From contig JADJXI010000005.1 of NCBI GenBank assembly GCA_016715905.1, positions 504,150 through 568,149 on the forward strand: 64,000 nt of DNA. The letters are read 5' to 3'. The DNA comes from Sphingobacteriaceae bacterium (lineage in GTDB: Bacteria > Bacteroidota > Bacteroidia > B-17B0 > Aurantibacillaceae). The position numbers were made by a program, and so were the translations under genes. Each line of letters opens with the position of its first letter. The stretch's first letter is position 1. This document shows positions 35,815 to 44,554 of this stretch, one piece after another. A model generated the notes under the pieces. It worked only from the letters and a program-made list of their open reading frames with translations, had not been told where the DNA came from and made no database searches.

Positions 35815-36261
35815 TTATGGATTATCCGTTCTTATATAGCGATAAATATTCCGTTCTTCCCAGGGTGTTTGTCCTTGCCAGTTCGAGCACGGGTGAATTA
35901 TTTTTTGATCGTGTATAAGAATCACGCTGTCGGTTTTAACGAGGTAAGAATCATTCCGTTTTTTTGAGTAATAGAGATTCGAATCGGTAAGAGTTAAGGT
36001 GTCGGTAAACGACGGAAAGTTTCTATAGATGGTGGTTTTTAAAAAGTTATTTTTTTGTTTAGAAATTTGTTGGGTGAAAATAACCAATGCGGATCGTTCT
36101 TCATAGGCCGCAATCAATTTGGTGTGAGATTTGAGTTTTTCTTTGATATTTAGTAAAAGGGCAGGATTGTTAGTGGTTTGTTTTTTTGTTTCAGAACAAG
36201 AGGAAAGAAAATGTGCAAAGCAAACGAAGGGTAAAAGAATATTTTTAATAATACCATTCAT
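35815..36261 (-). CDS. hypothetical lipoprotein
   Basis: A 148-residue protein with a lipoprotein signal (NILLPFVCFAHFLSSC, lipid Cys near 22) and a Glu/Lys/Gln-rich linker. The mature domain has an LLNIKEKLKSHTKLIAAYEE segment and a SALVIFTQQISKQ strand. I do not recognise a family. It is 15 bp downstream of the GNAT gene and 35 bp upstream of the membrane hydrolase, so it is probably part of one operon. Confidence 0.65.
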   Translation of the reverse strand: MNGIIKNILLPFVCFAHFLSSCSETKKQTTNNPALLLNIKEKLKSHTKLIAAYEERSALVIFTQQISKQKNNFLKTTIYRNFPSFTDTLTLTDSNLYYSKKRNDSYLVKTDSVILIHDQKIIHPCSNWQGQTPWEERNIYRYIRTDNP

Positions 36262-36276
36262 TTGCTTATTGGAAAT

Positions 36277-36831
36277 TTAATTTTTTGATTTTTTATATTT
36301 CCGCAAAGTGATTCCGTATGTGTAAACAGTTTTATAAATCCCTTTATTCAGATAGTGATCTTTTAGTTCGCCTTCCAGATTCATCTTGTTTTTTAATAGC
36401 ACCTTACCGGAAGCCGGATTGTCGGTAAAGTGTGTTGCGTAAATTTTGTTTAGTTGTATTTCTTCAAATCCGAATTTTAGAATTAGCGCTACAGCTGACG
36501 CGGTGATTCCTTTGTTCCAATAATTTTCTCCAAGCCAGTACCCAATTTCCGCTTTATTGTTTGCTTTATCCAAATGCAGGCCAATTTCACCAATAACTTC
36601 ATTCGTTGCTAAAGATGCCATGGCAAATATAAACCGATCTTTTTTTTCAAATGCTTCTTTGATGAATTGAAAGCGGGATTTTGCGTTGTCTTCAGTATAA
36701 GGAAAGGAAATGTTGAGTATGTTATCCGCAATTTTCTGATTGTTCGCGTGCCGAATCAAACTGCTGAAATCAGATGGTTGAAGTTGTCTGAGTTTTATCT
36801 TTTCGGAAATTAATTGTGGTAGTGTTTCCAT
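36277..36831 (-). CDS. GNAT acetyltransferase (RimJ/RimL-like)
   Basis: A 184-residue cytosolic N-acetyltransferase. It starts METLPQLISEKIKLRQLQPS, and the GNAT core is seen as NEVIGEIGLHLDKANNKAEI then GYWLGENYWNKGITASAVAL, where the WGKG/A-like acetyl-CoA loop is conserved, followed by NKIYATHFTDNPASGKVLLK. This is the RimJ/RimL subgroup that modifies protein N termini or small amines. The substrate is unknown. It lies 16 bp downstream of the VOC gene and 15 bp upstream of the lipoprotein. Confidence 0.88.
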   Translation of the reverse strand: METLPQLISEKIKLRQLQPSDFSSLIRHANNQKIADNILNISFPYTEDNAKSRFQFIKEAFEKKDRFIFAMASLATNEVIGEIGLHLDKANNKAEIGYWLGENYWNKGITASAVALILKFGFEEIQLNKIYATHFTDNPASGKVLLKNKMNLEGELKDHYLNKGIYKTVYTYGITLRKYKKSKN

Positions 36832-36847
36832 GTTTTAATAAATAGGA

Positions 36848-37369
36848 TTATTTATTGGTTTTATAACCGGCCTCAATGCCCATTTTTTCATAAAATACAT
36901 CATTGGGTTCCCACAATTCTATTTTATTTCCGTCCGGATCCATAATGTGTAAAAATTTACCGTATTCATAGGTTTCAATGCTGTCTGACACCGTAACTCC
37001 ATTCTTTTTAAATTCCTTATAAAGCGCACCAAGATTATTAACTCGGTAATTAATCATGAATTCTTTTGTAGAAGGCAGGAAATATTTTGTTTTATCGGTA
37101 AAGGGACTCCATTGCGTAAATCCTTTTTTGGAAGAGTCTGCGCTTTGTCTCCATTCAAATACGGCACCGTATTCATTAGTTATTATACCCAAATTGGATT
37201 GATACCATTCTTTTAATTTTTTAGTGTCGGTGCATTTAAAAAATATACCTCCAATTCCGGTAACTCGGGGTTTTTCTGAAGATTCGTTTCCTTTCATATT
37301 TTTTTGAATAGTGAATCCAAAGCAAAATGAAAGAATAGCTGTTATTAAAATGTAAATGTAATTTTTCAT
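36848..37369 (-). CDS. membrane-anchored VOC (glyoxalase/bleomycin-resistance fold) protein
   Basis: A 173-residue protein with an N-terminal hydrophobic segment (residues 4-19, IYILITAILSFCFGF) that acts as a signal or anchor, then a VOC domain: GIGGIFFKCTDTKKLKEWYQ at the start, GAVFEWRQ in the middle and KFLHIMDPDGNKIELWEPND at the end, with the metal-ligand-like His/Glu positions. VOC proteins include glyoxalases and dioxygenases. Most cytosolic relatives lack an export segment, so the extra N terminus is unusual. It heads the minus-strand run with GNAT and lipoprotein genes. Reaction unknown. Confidence 0.82.
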   Translation of the reverse strand: MKNYIYILITAILSFCFGFTIQKNMKGNESSEKPRVTGIGGIFFKCTDTKKLKEWYQSNLGIITNEYGAVFEWRQSADSSKKGFTQWSPFTDKTKYFLPSTKEFMINYRVNNLGALYKEFKKNGVTVSDSIETYEYGKFLHIMDPDGNKIELWEPNDVFYEKMGIEAGYKTNK

Positions 37370-37556
37370 AAATAGAATTAATTTGAATTGAATATAAATT
37401 TATTCAAATAATTCAATTAAAATAAATAAATATCCTAATTTGGAATTACCAAGCATATAGTATTTGATTTAATCAAATCAAAAGTGAAGCACAATAATTT
37501 AAAAGATATTTTGTTATAAGGCAGGCGATATTTGTAATTTTAAGAGCCCTTAGTTA

Positions 37557-38021
37557 ATGAATAGAAGAACTTTATACCTTAATTTATTGACGCTATTATC
37601 GTGTTTGCTTTCTGCTCAGATTGATTTATTTGAACATCCGGATACAACTTTTAGTAAAGCCATTAGGTCAGAAATTGCCAAGTATGGCGATAAGAGGCCA
37701 TGTGTTTTACTTTTAGTTACGCGAGGTAGGGACAAGGTTGAATCAATAAGTGGAAAGCGAGATAGTTTAATTCAATGGCACATTCAAAATCAAAAACAAT
37801 TTGTGCAAGCCGAAAGATTAGTTTATGCTCAATTATTGGAAGATGAACATCACAAAACACACTTGTTTATGTATATACTCTATGCTTCATCCATTGACGA
37901 AGCTAAAAAATATTTTAAGGAGAGTAATTTTAAAATCAGATCAAATTTAGATAAAGAAGAGTGGTGGGGACCCGCAGGATTAAATGGAATTAAAGAAATT
38001 GCATTAAAGCAAAGAAAATAA
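37557..38021 (+). CDS. secreted YciI-like protein
   Basis: A 154-residue protein with a signal peptide (residues 1-20, LLTLLSCLLSAQ). The mature part resembles the YCII-related ferredoxin-like fold: an early WHIQNQKQFVQAERLVYAQL helix, a FMYILYASSIDEAKKYFKES strand-helix unit, and an ending EEWWGPAGLNGI, like the conserved WYGPAAL end of secreted YciI-like proteins in this phylum. The usual active His/Asp pattern of cytosolic YciI is not obvious. It is alone on the plus strand among minus-strand neighbours and converges with the cyclophilin gene 9 bp later. Confidence 0.55.
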   Translation: MNRRTLYLNLLTLLSCLLSAQIDLFEHPDTTFSKAIRSEIAKYGDKRPCVLLLVTRGRDKVESISGKRDSLIQWHIQNQKQFVQAERLVYAQLLEDEHHKTHLFMYILYASSIDEAKKYFKESNFKIRSNLDKEEWWGPAGLNGIKEIALKQRK

Positions 38022-38030
38022 CAAAATTAA

Positions 38031-39182
38031 TTACTCTAATATAAGCTTAAAAGTTTTTTCACTCCCATTTATATATTGACATTTGATCAAGTACAAGCCT
38101 TTATTTTCCTTTCTTAAATCAATTTCATGCGATAATTTATCCTTACCAAATGTTTTTATATACTTTCCTAGTTCGTCATAAACTTCAATTTCTTGTAATT
38201 CATTCGCATTTTTAATGGTAAAGATTCCTTTAGTTGGATTTGGAAAAAGCAATAATTCATGCGCGTTTATAAGATTTTTTTGCAAGCCAACATCGTTAAA
38301 TGGTTTTTGAGTAGTGAAATGCCATACGGGTGACCAATTCGAAAAATGACCTCCATTGTTGGTTCGAACTCTCCAAAAATAGCGGGTGTTACCCGGGAGT
38401 CCCGCTGTTACGGCATAAGATAAATTTCCGGTATTGGTTGAATAGGTGATTTGAGCAAAGGTAGAATCATTCGAAAATTGCACTTGATAGATGATAGCGT
38501 CCGGAACATGTTTCCAAGATAAATAGGTAATTAAGGTGGTGTCAATTTCAGTGCTGTCATTCACCGGTTTAAACTGAATAGGCGCAACGGGCACAGAATC
38601 ATTTGACCCAATATAATTCACAAACATTTCAATTTTATCATTTGGACAATCGTTATTATCTCTTGGTGCAAGTGCAATAGTATCTACAAAATTGATTCCG
38701 GAGGTTACTCTTCCGTACACGGAATAATTACCATCTAGCCAGGGTGCAGCAGCGTGACAAATAAAGAATTGTGATGTAGCGGAATTAATGTCATTACTTC
38801 GGGCTGCTGAAAGTATTCCTCTTTTATGTTTGGCCGCCGTGAATTCTGCCGGTACAGTTGGCTGACCAATTTGTCCTTGTCCCCAGGTAGGCTTAGGTCC
38901 ATTTCTGGAATTCGGATCGCCTCCTTGTATCATAAAATTAGGAATTACTCTGTGAAAGGCCGTGGTGTCATAAAAATTCTGACTCACCAAAGAATCAAAA
39001 TTGCGAGTATGTTTGTAAGCGATATTTGGAAAAAGTTCCACATTAATAATTCCGAGCGTATCGCCATTACTTTTAGTGAGTATTTCGAAGCGGGGTTTTC
39101 CTGTATAGGTATTTGTTACAGGAGATTGAGCAAATATTGGTGCCGAATTCGATAATATCAGAACAAATAGCAGTATTCTCAT
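38031..39182 (-). CDS. secreted cyclophilin-type PPIase with fibronectin-like and T9SS sorting domains
   Basis: A 383-residue exported protein with signal peptide 1-18 (ending Ile-Phe-Ala-Gln). Residues ~30-195 are a cyclophilin peptidyl-prolyl isomerase: FHRVIPNFMIQGGDPNSRNG, ATSQFFICHAAAPWLDGNYS and VYGRV are the conserved active-site blocks. Residues ~205-295 look like a fibronectin type III domain (SWKHVPDAIIYQVQFSNDST, TRYFWRVRT). The final ~75 residues are a type A T9SS sorting domain (LLFPNPTKGIFTIKN, ending KTFKLILE). The layout places a protein-folding enzyme outside the outer membrane, which is unusual. It is a single gene between convergent neighbours. Confidence 0.9.
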   Translation of the reverse strand: MRILLFVLILSNSAPIFAQSPVTNTYTGKPRFEILTKSNGDTLGIINVELFPNIAYKHTRNFDSLVSQNFYDTTAFHRVIPNFMIQGGDPNSRNGPKPTWGQGQIGQPTVPAEFTAAKHKRGILSAARSNDINSATSQFFICHAAAPWLDGNYSVYGRVTSGINFVDTIALAPRDNNDCPNDKIEMFVNYIGSNDSVPVAPIQFKPVNDSTEIDTTLITYLSWKHVPDAIIYQVQFSNDSTFAQITYSTNTGNLSYAVTAGLPGNTRYFWRVRTNNGGHFSNWSPVWHFTTQKPFNDVGLQKNLINAHELLLFPNPTKGIFTIKNANELQEIEVYDELGKYIKTFGKDKLSHEIDLRKENKGLYLIKCQYINGSEKTFKLILE

Positions 39183-39240
39183 GGCGATTAATGTGAAAAG
39201 GTTAATTAAAATTACTAAAAATCAGGAAACCAAACAAGCA

Positions 39241-40761
39241 TTAATTAAGTTTCTCAAAAATACGAGTAATGTATTTATCTGTTGGCATTAATGAATTCTG
39301 AATTCGTTTTGCGTATTTAATCGAACTGAGTATTTCTTTTTGTTTTTCTTCGATCAACAATTTTTGTTGTTGGGTTTCAAGTTGCTGTTGTTGGATCAGT
39401 TTTCTGGATTTTTTAATATTTTGTCTTGAAACAAGTACCATACCAATTAGAACACACATTACAATTGAAGCGCCTATCATTAATTTAATAGTATTTGATT
39501 TTTTAGCGATCACTTCTTCTCTTAAAATCGCTTGTTGTTTGAGGTTATTGTTTTCGGATTCCTTTCTTTCCATATCAAATTTTACGGTGAGTTCATCGGC
39601 GATTCTTTTATTTTCTATATCCAGGATTTTGGCCTGGTAATCGTCGTACTTATAAAAATATTTTATTGCGGAATCATTTTGACCTATTTTGAAATAGGCG
39701 GAAGCGATGTTTTTTGTAATGTTACTGCATAAATTAATGTCTTCGAATTTCATGGCTCCTGCATAAGCCTTTTTTAAATTATCTAAGCCAATTAAATAAT
39801 TTTTATTATTGCTGGTTATTTCACCATTCACTAAAAATTGAACTCCATAATTTGACAATGTATTGTATGAAATTTCTTTATTGAGGTTCTTTTCAATTGC
39901 AATGGCTTTTTCAAAATATTGTCTGCTGAGTAAGTTGGTTTTAAGGTCTTTATACTTATCGCTAATGGCATGATAAGCTGAGCCCATATTTTGATAAGAG
40001 TTAAATAAACCAATGGAATCAGCGATTTGATTTCGTATTTTAGCTGATTTTTCAAAATAACGAATGGCTTTTAAATAGTAGGAACTGTCATTTTGCAATG
40101 TTCCAATATTGAAATAAGAGACTCCCTGATTATTAAACATATTGCCTATCCCTTCCCAATCATTTTCATCCAGAAATTTTTCACTATTTGAATACATTTC
40201 CAATGCCCGCAAAATTTCTTCTTTTGACCGGTTAGCCAGTCCGAAAAAAGAATAGGTATTGGCCAAACTATTGTATGAGTTTCTTATTCTTGAATTGCTC
40301 TTTAATTCCTGTGCCAATTTTAAGGATTTTAGTAAATAAGTGACCGACTTCTCTGAATTGCCAACTTTTCTATAGTTAACTCCGATTTCCAGGTATGCAG
40401 CGTGTAGCAAATTGCCTTGAACAACCACATTTTTATCGTTTATTATAGCTAAGAGTGTATCGATTAATACAATGGGTAATTGAGTTTGCCTAATTAGGTT
40501 GTACGAATTGTAATGACTTCTTGCAAGCAAATAAGGATGATTTATTTTCTCCGAAATACGCTTTCCTTTCCATAAAAAATAAAAGGCGCTATCAATATTT
40601 GTCTTGGCAAAAGCAAGTGCGATCTTATGATAATTTTTTACGGCGTTCGAATCCTGTCTAAAGTTTTTTTCAATCCTCAATAACGAATCAATGGTGCTTC
40701 TGTTCTGTCCTGAACAAACCAAAAGTTGAAATATGCAGAACAGAACAAAAACAAATCTCAT
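39241..40761 (-). CDS. TPR-TM-YAKRIQ sensor lacking a phosphatase domain, in operon with carB
   Basis: A 506-residue protein: signal peptide 1-19 (VLFCIFQLLVCSGQ), TPR repeats over about 60-390, a coiled segment, one TM (IKLMIGASIVMCVLIGMVLV, ~420-442), a Gln/Lys-rich coiled coil, and the helix EILSSIKYAKRIQNSLMPTD with Tyr at 483. It ends 24 residues from that Tyr, where relatives continue into a SpoIIE phosphatase. Its ATG overlaps the carB stop by one base (TAATG), so it is the second gene of a carB operon. Link to pyrimidine or arginine synthesis is only positional. Downstream spacer of 58 bp shows no phosphatase remnant. Confidence 0.85.
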   Translation of the reverse strand: MRFVFVLFCIFQLLVCSGQNRSTIDSLLRIEKNFRQDSNAVKNYHKIALAFAKTNIDSAFYFLWKGKRISEKINHPYLLARSHYNSYNLIRQTQLPIVLIDTLLAIINDKNVVVQGNLLHAAYLEIGVNYRKVGNSEKSVTYLLKSLKLAQELKSNSRIRNSYNSLANTYSFFGLANRSKEEILRALEMYSNSEKFLDENDWEGIGNMFNNQGVSYFNIGTLQNDSSYYLKAIRYFEKSAKIRNQIADSIGLFNSYQNMGSAYHAISDKYKDLKTNLLSRQYFEKAIAIEKNLNKEISYNTLSNYGVQFLVNGEITSNNKNYLIGLDNLKKAYAGAMKFEDINLCSNITKNIASAYFKIGQNDSAIKYFYKYDDYQAKILDIENKRIADELTVKFDMERKESENNNLKQQAILREEVIAKKSNTIKLMIGASIVMCVLIGMVLVSRQNIKKSRKLIQQQQLETQQQKLLIEEKQKEILSSIKYAKRIQNSLMPTDKYITRIFEKLN

Positions 40762-43577
40762 TATTTACTTAAGTATAAATTTCTTTCGCTATAAATGTTT
40801 TGGAAATATTCGTCTTGTAAAGAGTCAATAAAATAAATAGCTTCGCCTGTACTTTTCATTTCAGGACCTAATTCTTTTTGAATGTCAGGGAATTTTTCAT
40901 AGCTAAATACCGGTACTTTGATAGCGTAACCTTTTTTCTTCGGGGCAAATTTAAAATCTTTAACCATTTTTTCCCGAAGCATTACTTTGGTTGCATAATT
41001 TACATAAGGCTCGTCATACGCTTTAGCAATGAAAGGAACAGTACGACTTGCTCTTGGATTGGCTTCAATAACATATACAATTTCATTTTTGATGGCGAAT
41101 TGAATGTTGATTAGTCCAACGGTTTTTAAAGCCACGGCAATTTGTTTGGTGTGATCTTCTATTTGCTTAAGCACTTTTTCGCTTAAATCAAAAGGAGGTA
41201 AAACGGCATAACTGTCTCCGCTGTGTATTCCGGCTGGCTCAATATGTTCCATTATTCCAATTATGTAAACATCTTTTCCATCGCAAATCGCATCGGCTTC
41301 CGCTTCAATGGCAGATTCCAGAAAATGATCCAATAAGATTTTATTATCTGGCAAGTCTTGCAATAATTTTACCACGTGTTGTTCAAGTTCTTGCTCGTTA
41401 ATTACAATTTTCATGCTTTGACCGCCTAATACATAACTTGGTCTTACTAACAAAGGAAAACCAAGTTCCTTCGACAATTCTGCTGCTTCTTCCGCATCAT
41501 GAACAACACCAAATTTAGGATAAGGAATGTTGTTTTCTTTTAATAGAGTAGAGAAGCTTCCTCTGTCTTCAGCCAAATCAAGCGATTTAAAATCGGTACC
41601 AATTATTTTAATTCCATATTTTTCGAGTTTTTCGGCCAACTTTAAAGCGGTTTGTCCGCCCAACTGAACAATAACCCCTTCAGGTTTTTCGTGCAATATA
41701 ATGTCGTAAATGTGTTCCCAGAAAACAGGCTCAAAATAAAGTTTATCCGCCGTACTGAAATCTGTACTTACGGTTTCCGGATTGCAGTTAATCATTATGG
41801 TTTCATAACCACATTCTTTAGCAGCTAAAACGCCATGCACACAGCTGTAATCAAATTCTATTCCTTGTCCAATTCGGTTAGGTCCGCTACCCAAAATCAC
41901 CACTTTCTTTTTTTCGCTTCGCACACTTTCGTTTTCATCTTCAAAAGTTGAATAATAATATGGAGTTTTGGCTTCAAATTCAGCCGCACAGGTATCCACT
42001 AATTTGTAAACGCGTTTGATACCAAAATCATTACGTTTTTTATAAACTTCACTTTCTAAACAATCGAGTAAATGGGCAATTTGTCTGTCCGCATAACCTT
42101 TTTGTTTAGCTTCGTATAGTAAATCTTTGGGAATGGAATTCAGTTTATGGTTTGAAATTTCATTCTCCAAGGCAATAAGTTCTTCTATTTGATTCAGAAA
42201 CCAAATATCTATTTTGGTTAGTTTTTGAATTGTTTTTACTGATATGCCCAATTTCATGGCATCGTAAATCATAAATAAACGATTCCAACTTGGTCTTTCC
42301 AATGCATTTAATAGTTCCTGTTGATTCCGGATTTCTTTGCCATCGGCGCCTAAACCGTTTCTTTTTATTTCTAAACTCTGACAGGCTTTTTGTAAAGCTT
42401 CTTGGAAGCATCGACCGATGGCCATCACTTCTCCAACTGATTTCATCTGAAAACCAAGTTCGCGATTAGTACCTTTAAATTTGTCGAAGTTCCATCTTGG
42501 AATTTTTACGATTACGTAATCGAGTGTTGGTTCGAAATACGCGGATGTTGATTTAGTAATTTGATTAATTAATTCGTCGAGTTGATAACCAATGGCTAGT
42601 TTGCTGGCTATGCGCGCAATGGGATAACCGGTTGCTTTACTGGCTAAAGCGGAGGATCTTGAAACACGAGGGTTAATTTCGATAGCAATAATATCTTCCT
42701 TTTCATCATTGCTCACCGCAAATTGCACGTTACAACCTCCGGCAAAATTACCTATGCTGCGCATCATTTTAATGGCCATGGTACGCATGCGTTGATAGGT
42801 ACTATCACTAAGTGTCATGGCCGGAGCTACGGTTATAGAATCGCCGGTATGAACACCCATAGGATCAAAATTTTCAATGGAGCAAATGATGGCCACATTA
42901 TCATTTTTGTCGCGTAATAATTCCAATTCAAATTCTTTCCAGCCTAAAACCGCTTTATCAATTAATACTTCGTGAATGGGTGAAGTTTGTAATCCACGAT
43001 TTAATAAGGCATCAAAATTTTCTTTTTCATAAACTACACTTCCGCCACTTCCTCCGAGTGTGAATGAAGGACGAATAACGAGTGGGAATCCGAATTCCTG
43101 CGCAATACTTTTACCCTCTAAAAATGATTTAGCAATTTTAGACGGAGCCATGTCAACTCCGATTTCTTCCATTCGAGCTCTAAATAAGTCTCGATCTTCT
43201 GTTACTTTGATTGCATTTACATCAACACCAATCATTCGAACATTATATTTTTTCCAAATGCCTAAATCATCACATTTCATGGCTAGATTTAAAGCGGTTT
43301 GTCCACCCATAGTTGGAAGGACGGCGTCAATTTTTCTTTCTTCCAGAATTTTAATGATTGATTTCACTTCAAGTGGCCACATATAAACATGGTCTGCCGT
43401 AACCTTATCGGTCATAATGGTGGCTGGATTACTGTTTATTAATGAAACCTCAATTCCTTCTTCCCGAAGGCTTTTGGCAGATTGAGAACCGGAGTAATCA
43501 AATTCACAGGCTTGTCCGATAATGATTGGACCTGAACCAATGATTAATACAGATTTTATAGAGTTATCTTTTGGCAT
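40761..43577 (-). CDS. carB: carbamoyl-phosphate synthase large subunit lacking the MGS regulatory domain
   Basis: A 938-residue CarB with the two ATP-grasp halves. The first opens SVLIIGSGPIIIGQACEFDY and contains PSFTLGGSGGSVVY. The second opens KVVILGSGPNRIGQGIEFDY and contains PSYVLGGQSMKIV. It makes carbamoyl phosphate from bicarbonate, ammonia (tunnelled from CarA) and 2 ATP. The protein ends soon after GPEMKSTGEAIYF, so the ~130-residue methylglyoxal-synthase-like allosteric domain of the enterobacterial enzyme is absent, as in several flavobacterial CarBs. carA is not in the window. A TPR sensor gene overlaps its stop by one base. Confidence 0.96.
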   Translation of the reverse strand: MPKDNSIKSVLIIGSGPIIIGQACEFDYSGSQSAKSLREEGIEVSLINSNPATIMTDKVTADHVYMWPLEVKSIIKILEERKIDAVLPTMGGQTALNLAMKCDDLGIWKKYNVRMIGVDVNAIKVTEDRDLFRARMEEIGVDMAPSKIAKSFLEGKSIAQEFGFPLVIRPSFTLGGSGGSVVYEKENFDALLNRGLQTSPIHEVLIDKAVLGWKEFELELLRDKNDNVAIICSIENFDPMGVHTGDSITVAPAMTLSDSTYQRMRTMAIKMMRSIGNFAGGCNVQFAVSNDEKEDIIAIEINPRVSRSSALASKATGYPIARIASKLAIGYQLDELINQITKSTSAYFEPTLDYVIVKIPRWNFDKFKGTNRELGFQMKSVGEVMAIGRCFQEALQKACQSLEIKRNGLGADGKEIRNQQELLNALERPSWNRLFMIYDAMKLGISVKTIQKLTKIDIWFLNQIEELIALENEISNHKLNSIPKDLLYEAKQKGYADRQIAHLLDCLESEVYKKRNDFGIKRVYKLVDTCAAEFEAKTPYYYSTFEDENESVRSEKKKVVILGSGPNRIGQGIEFDYSCVHGVLAAKECGYETIMINCNPETVSTDFSTADKLYFEPVFWEHIYDIILHEKPEGVIVQLGGQTALKLAEKLEKYGIKIIGTDFKSLDLAEDRGSFSTLLKENNIPYPKFGVVHDAEEAAELSKELGFPLLVRPSYVLGGQSMKIVINEQELEQHVVKLLQDLPDNKILLDHFLESAIEAEADAICDGKDVYIIGIMEHIEPAGIHSGDSYAVLPPFDLSEKVLKQIEDHTKQIAVALKTVGLINIQFAIKNEIVYVIEANPRASRTVPFIAKAYDEPYVNYATKVMLREKMVKDFKFAPKKKGYAIKVPVFSYEKFPDIQKELGPEMKSTGEAIYFIDSLQDEYFQNIYSERNLYLSK

Positions 43578-43694
43578 ATTTTATTTCAAAGAAAAATGTT
43601 TTATCAGAATATGTTTCCGAAAAAACAAACTCGGTAAAGATAGGGGCAAAGCTCTTGAAATAAAATAAAAGATATTGACACGCTTTAACAAGGC

Positions 43695-43724
43695 AAAAAA
43701 AAACCCGAAACTAAGTTTCGGGTT
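43695..43724 (-). terminator. rho-independent terminator after the RRM gene
   Basis: Stem AACCCGAAAC (43702-43711) / GTTTCGGGTT (43715-43724), loop TAA. On the minus strand a T-run follows (plus-strand A-run from 43695). It closes the RRM gene, 21 bp from its stop. Confidence 0.88.
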
Positions 43725-43744
43725 TTGCTTAAAATATCAATTAT

Positions 43745-44020
43745 TTAATCTTGTGATGCATTTGATCCGTCGCTCTCTTTTTTTCCTTTAGCTTCTGCAA
43801 CTACAATATTTCTTTCATAATGATTGGTTCCGTTTAAGGCATTTATAGCCGCCATTCCTTCGCTATCATTAGGCATTTCAACAAAGCCATAACCTTTACT
43901 TCTTCGGGTTTCCTTGTCCTTGATGATTCTTACGCTTGTAACTTCACCATATTGAGCAAAAAGTTCACTTAGAGCTTGTTCTCTAACCTTAAAACTGATG
44001 TTACTGACAAAAATGTTCAT
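43745..44020 (-). CDS. small RRM RNA-binding protein
   Basis: A 91-residue single RNA-recognition-motif protein. RNP2 is IFVSNI near residue 3 and RNP1 is KGYGFVEM near 43-50, with the aromatic residues that stack on RNA bases present. A short acidic/polar tail (KKESDGSNASQD) follows. Members of this Bacteroidota/cyanobacterial group bind RNA and are often cold-inducible. It is a monocistronic gene with its own terminator. Confidence 0.94.
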   Translation of the reverse strand: MNIFVSNISFKVREQALSELFAQYGEVTSVRIIKDKETRRSKGYGFVEMPNDSEGMAAINALNGTNHYERNIVVAEAKGKKESDGSNASQD

Positions 44021-44080
44021 AAAAAAAAATTAGAATGTTATAGTAAAATTAACTAAAATTTTCAAGTTTCCAAATATTTA

Positions 44081-44461
44081 CTAAAATATTTTAGCCTCGG
44101 CACTAATTTCAACATTCGCATCTTTTGGTAGTCTGGCAGCCTGAATGGTGGCTCTAGCCGGGAAGTCTTTCTTAAAATAGGAAGCATAAACCTCATTTAC
44201 ATGCACAAAATTGTTCATGTCGTTTAAAAAAATGGTAGTTTTTACCACATTATCGAATGTACAGCCTGCCGCTTTTAGGATTTCGCCCAGGTAATCCATA
44301 ACCATTTTGGTTTCTTCCTTAATGGGACATTTGATTAACTGTTTGCTTTGCAGGTCCATAGCTATTGAACCACTGATGTATAAGGTATCACCTACTATAA
44401 TAGCCTGATTATAGGGTCCAATTGGAGCCGGAGCTTTGTCGGTATTGATGATTTTCTTCAT
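44081..44461 (-). CDS. RidA family reactive-intermediate deaminase
   Basis: A 126-residue protein of standard RidA (YjgF/YER057c/UK114) length. Characteristic blocks are APAPIGPYNQAIIVGDTLYI near the N terminus, GEILKAAGCTFDNVVKTTIF, and near the end PARATIQAARLPKDANVEIS, where the Arg that binds the substrate carboxylate is present. RidA hydrolyses reactive 2-aminoacrylate/imine intermediates made by PLP enzymes. It is cytosolic and single-gene. Assignment is secure at family level. Confidence 0.94.
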   Translation of the reverse strand: MKKIINTDKAPAPIGPYNQAIIVGDTLYISGSIAMDLQSKQLIKCPIKEETKMVMDYLGEILKAAGCTFDNVVKTTIFLNDMNNFVHVNEVYASYFKKDFPARATIQAARLPKDANVEISAEAKIF

Positions 44462-44554
44462 GCGTAGAATAATTAATTCAATTCAAATATAACAGAAAGT
44501 TTTAAAGGTAAAAAGATTTTACAAGCATTTAATGCCTCAAAGTGCTGTTATTTT

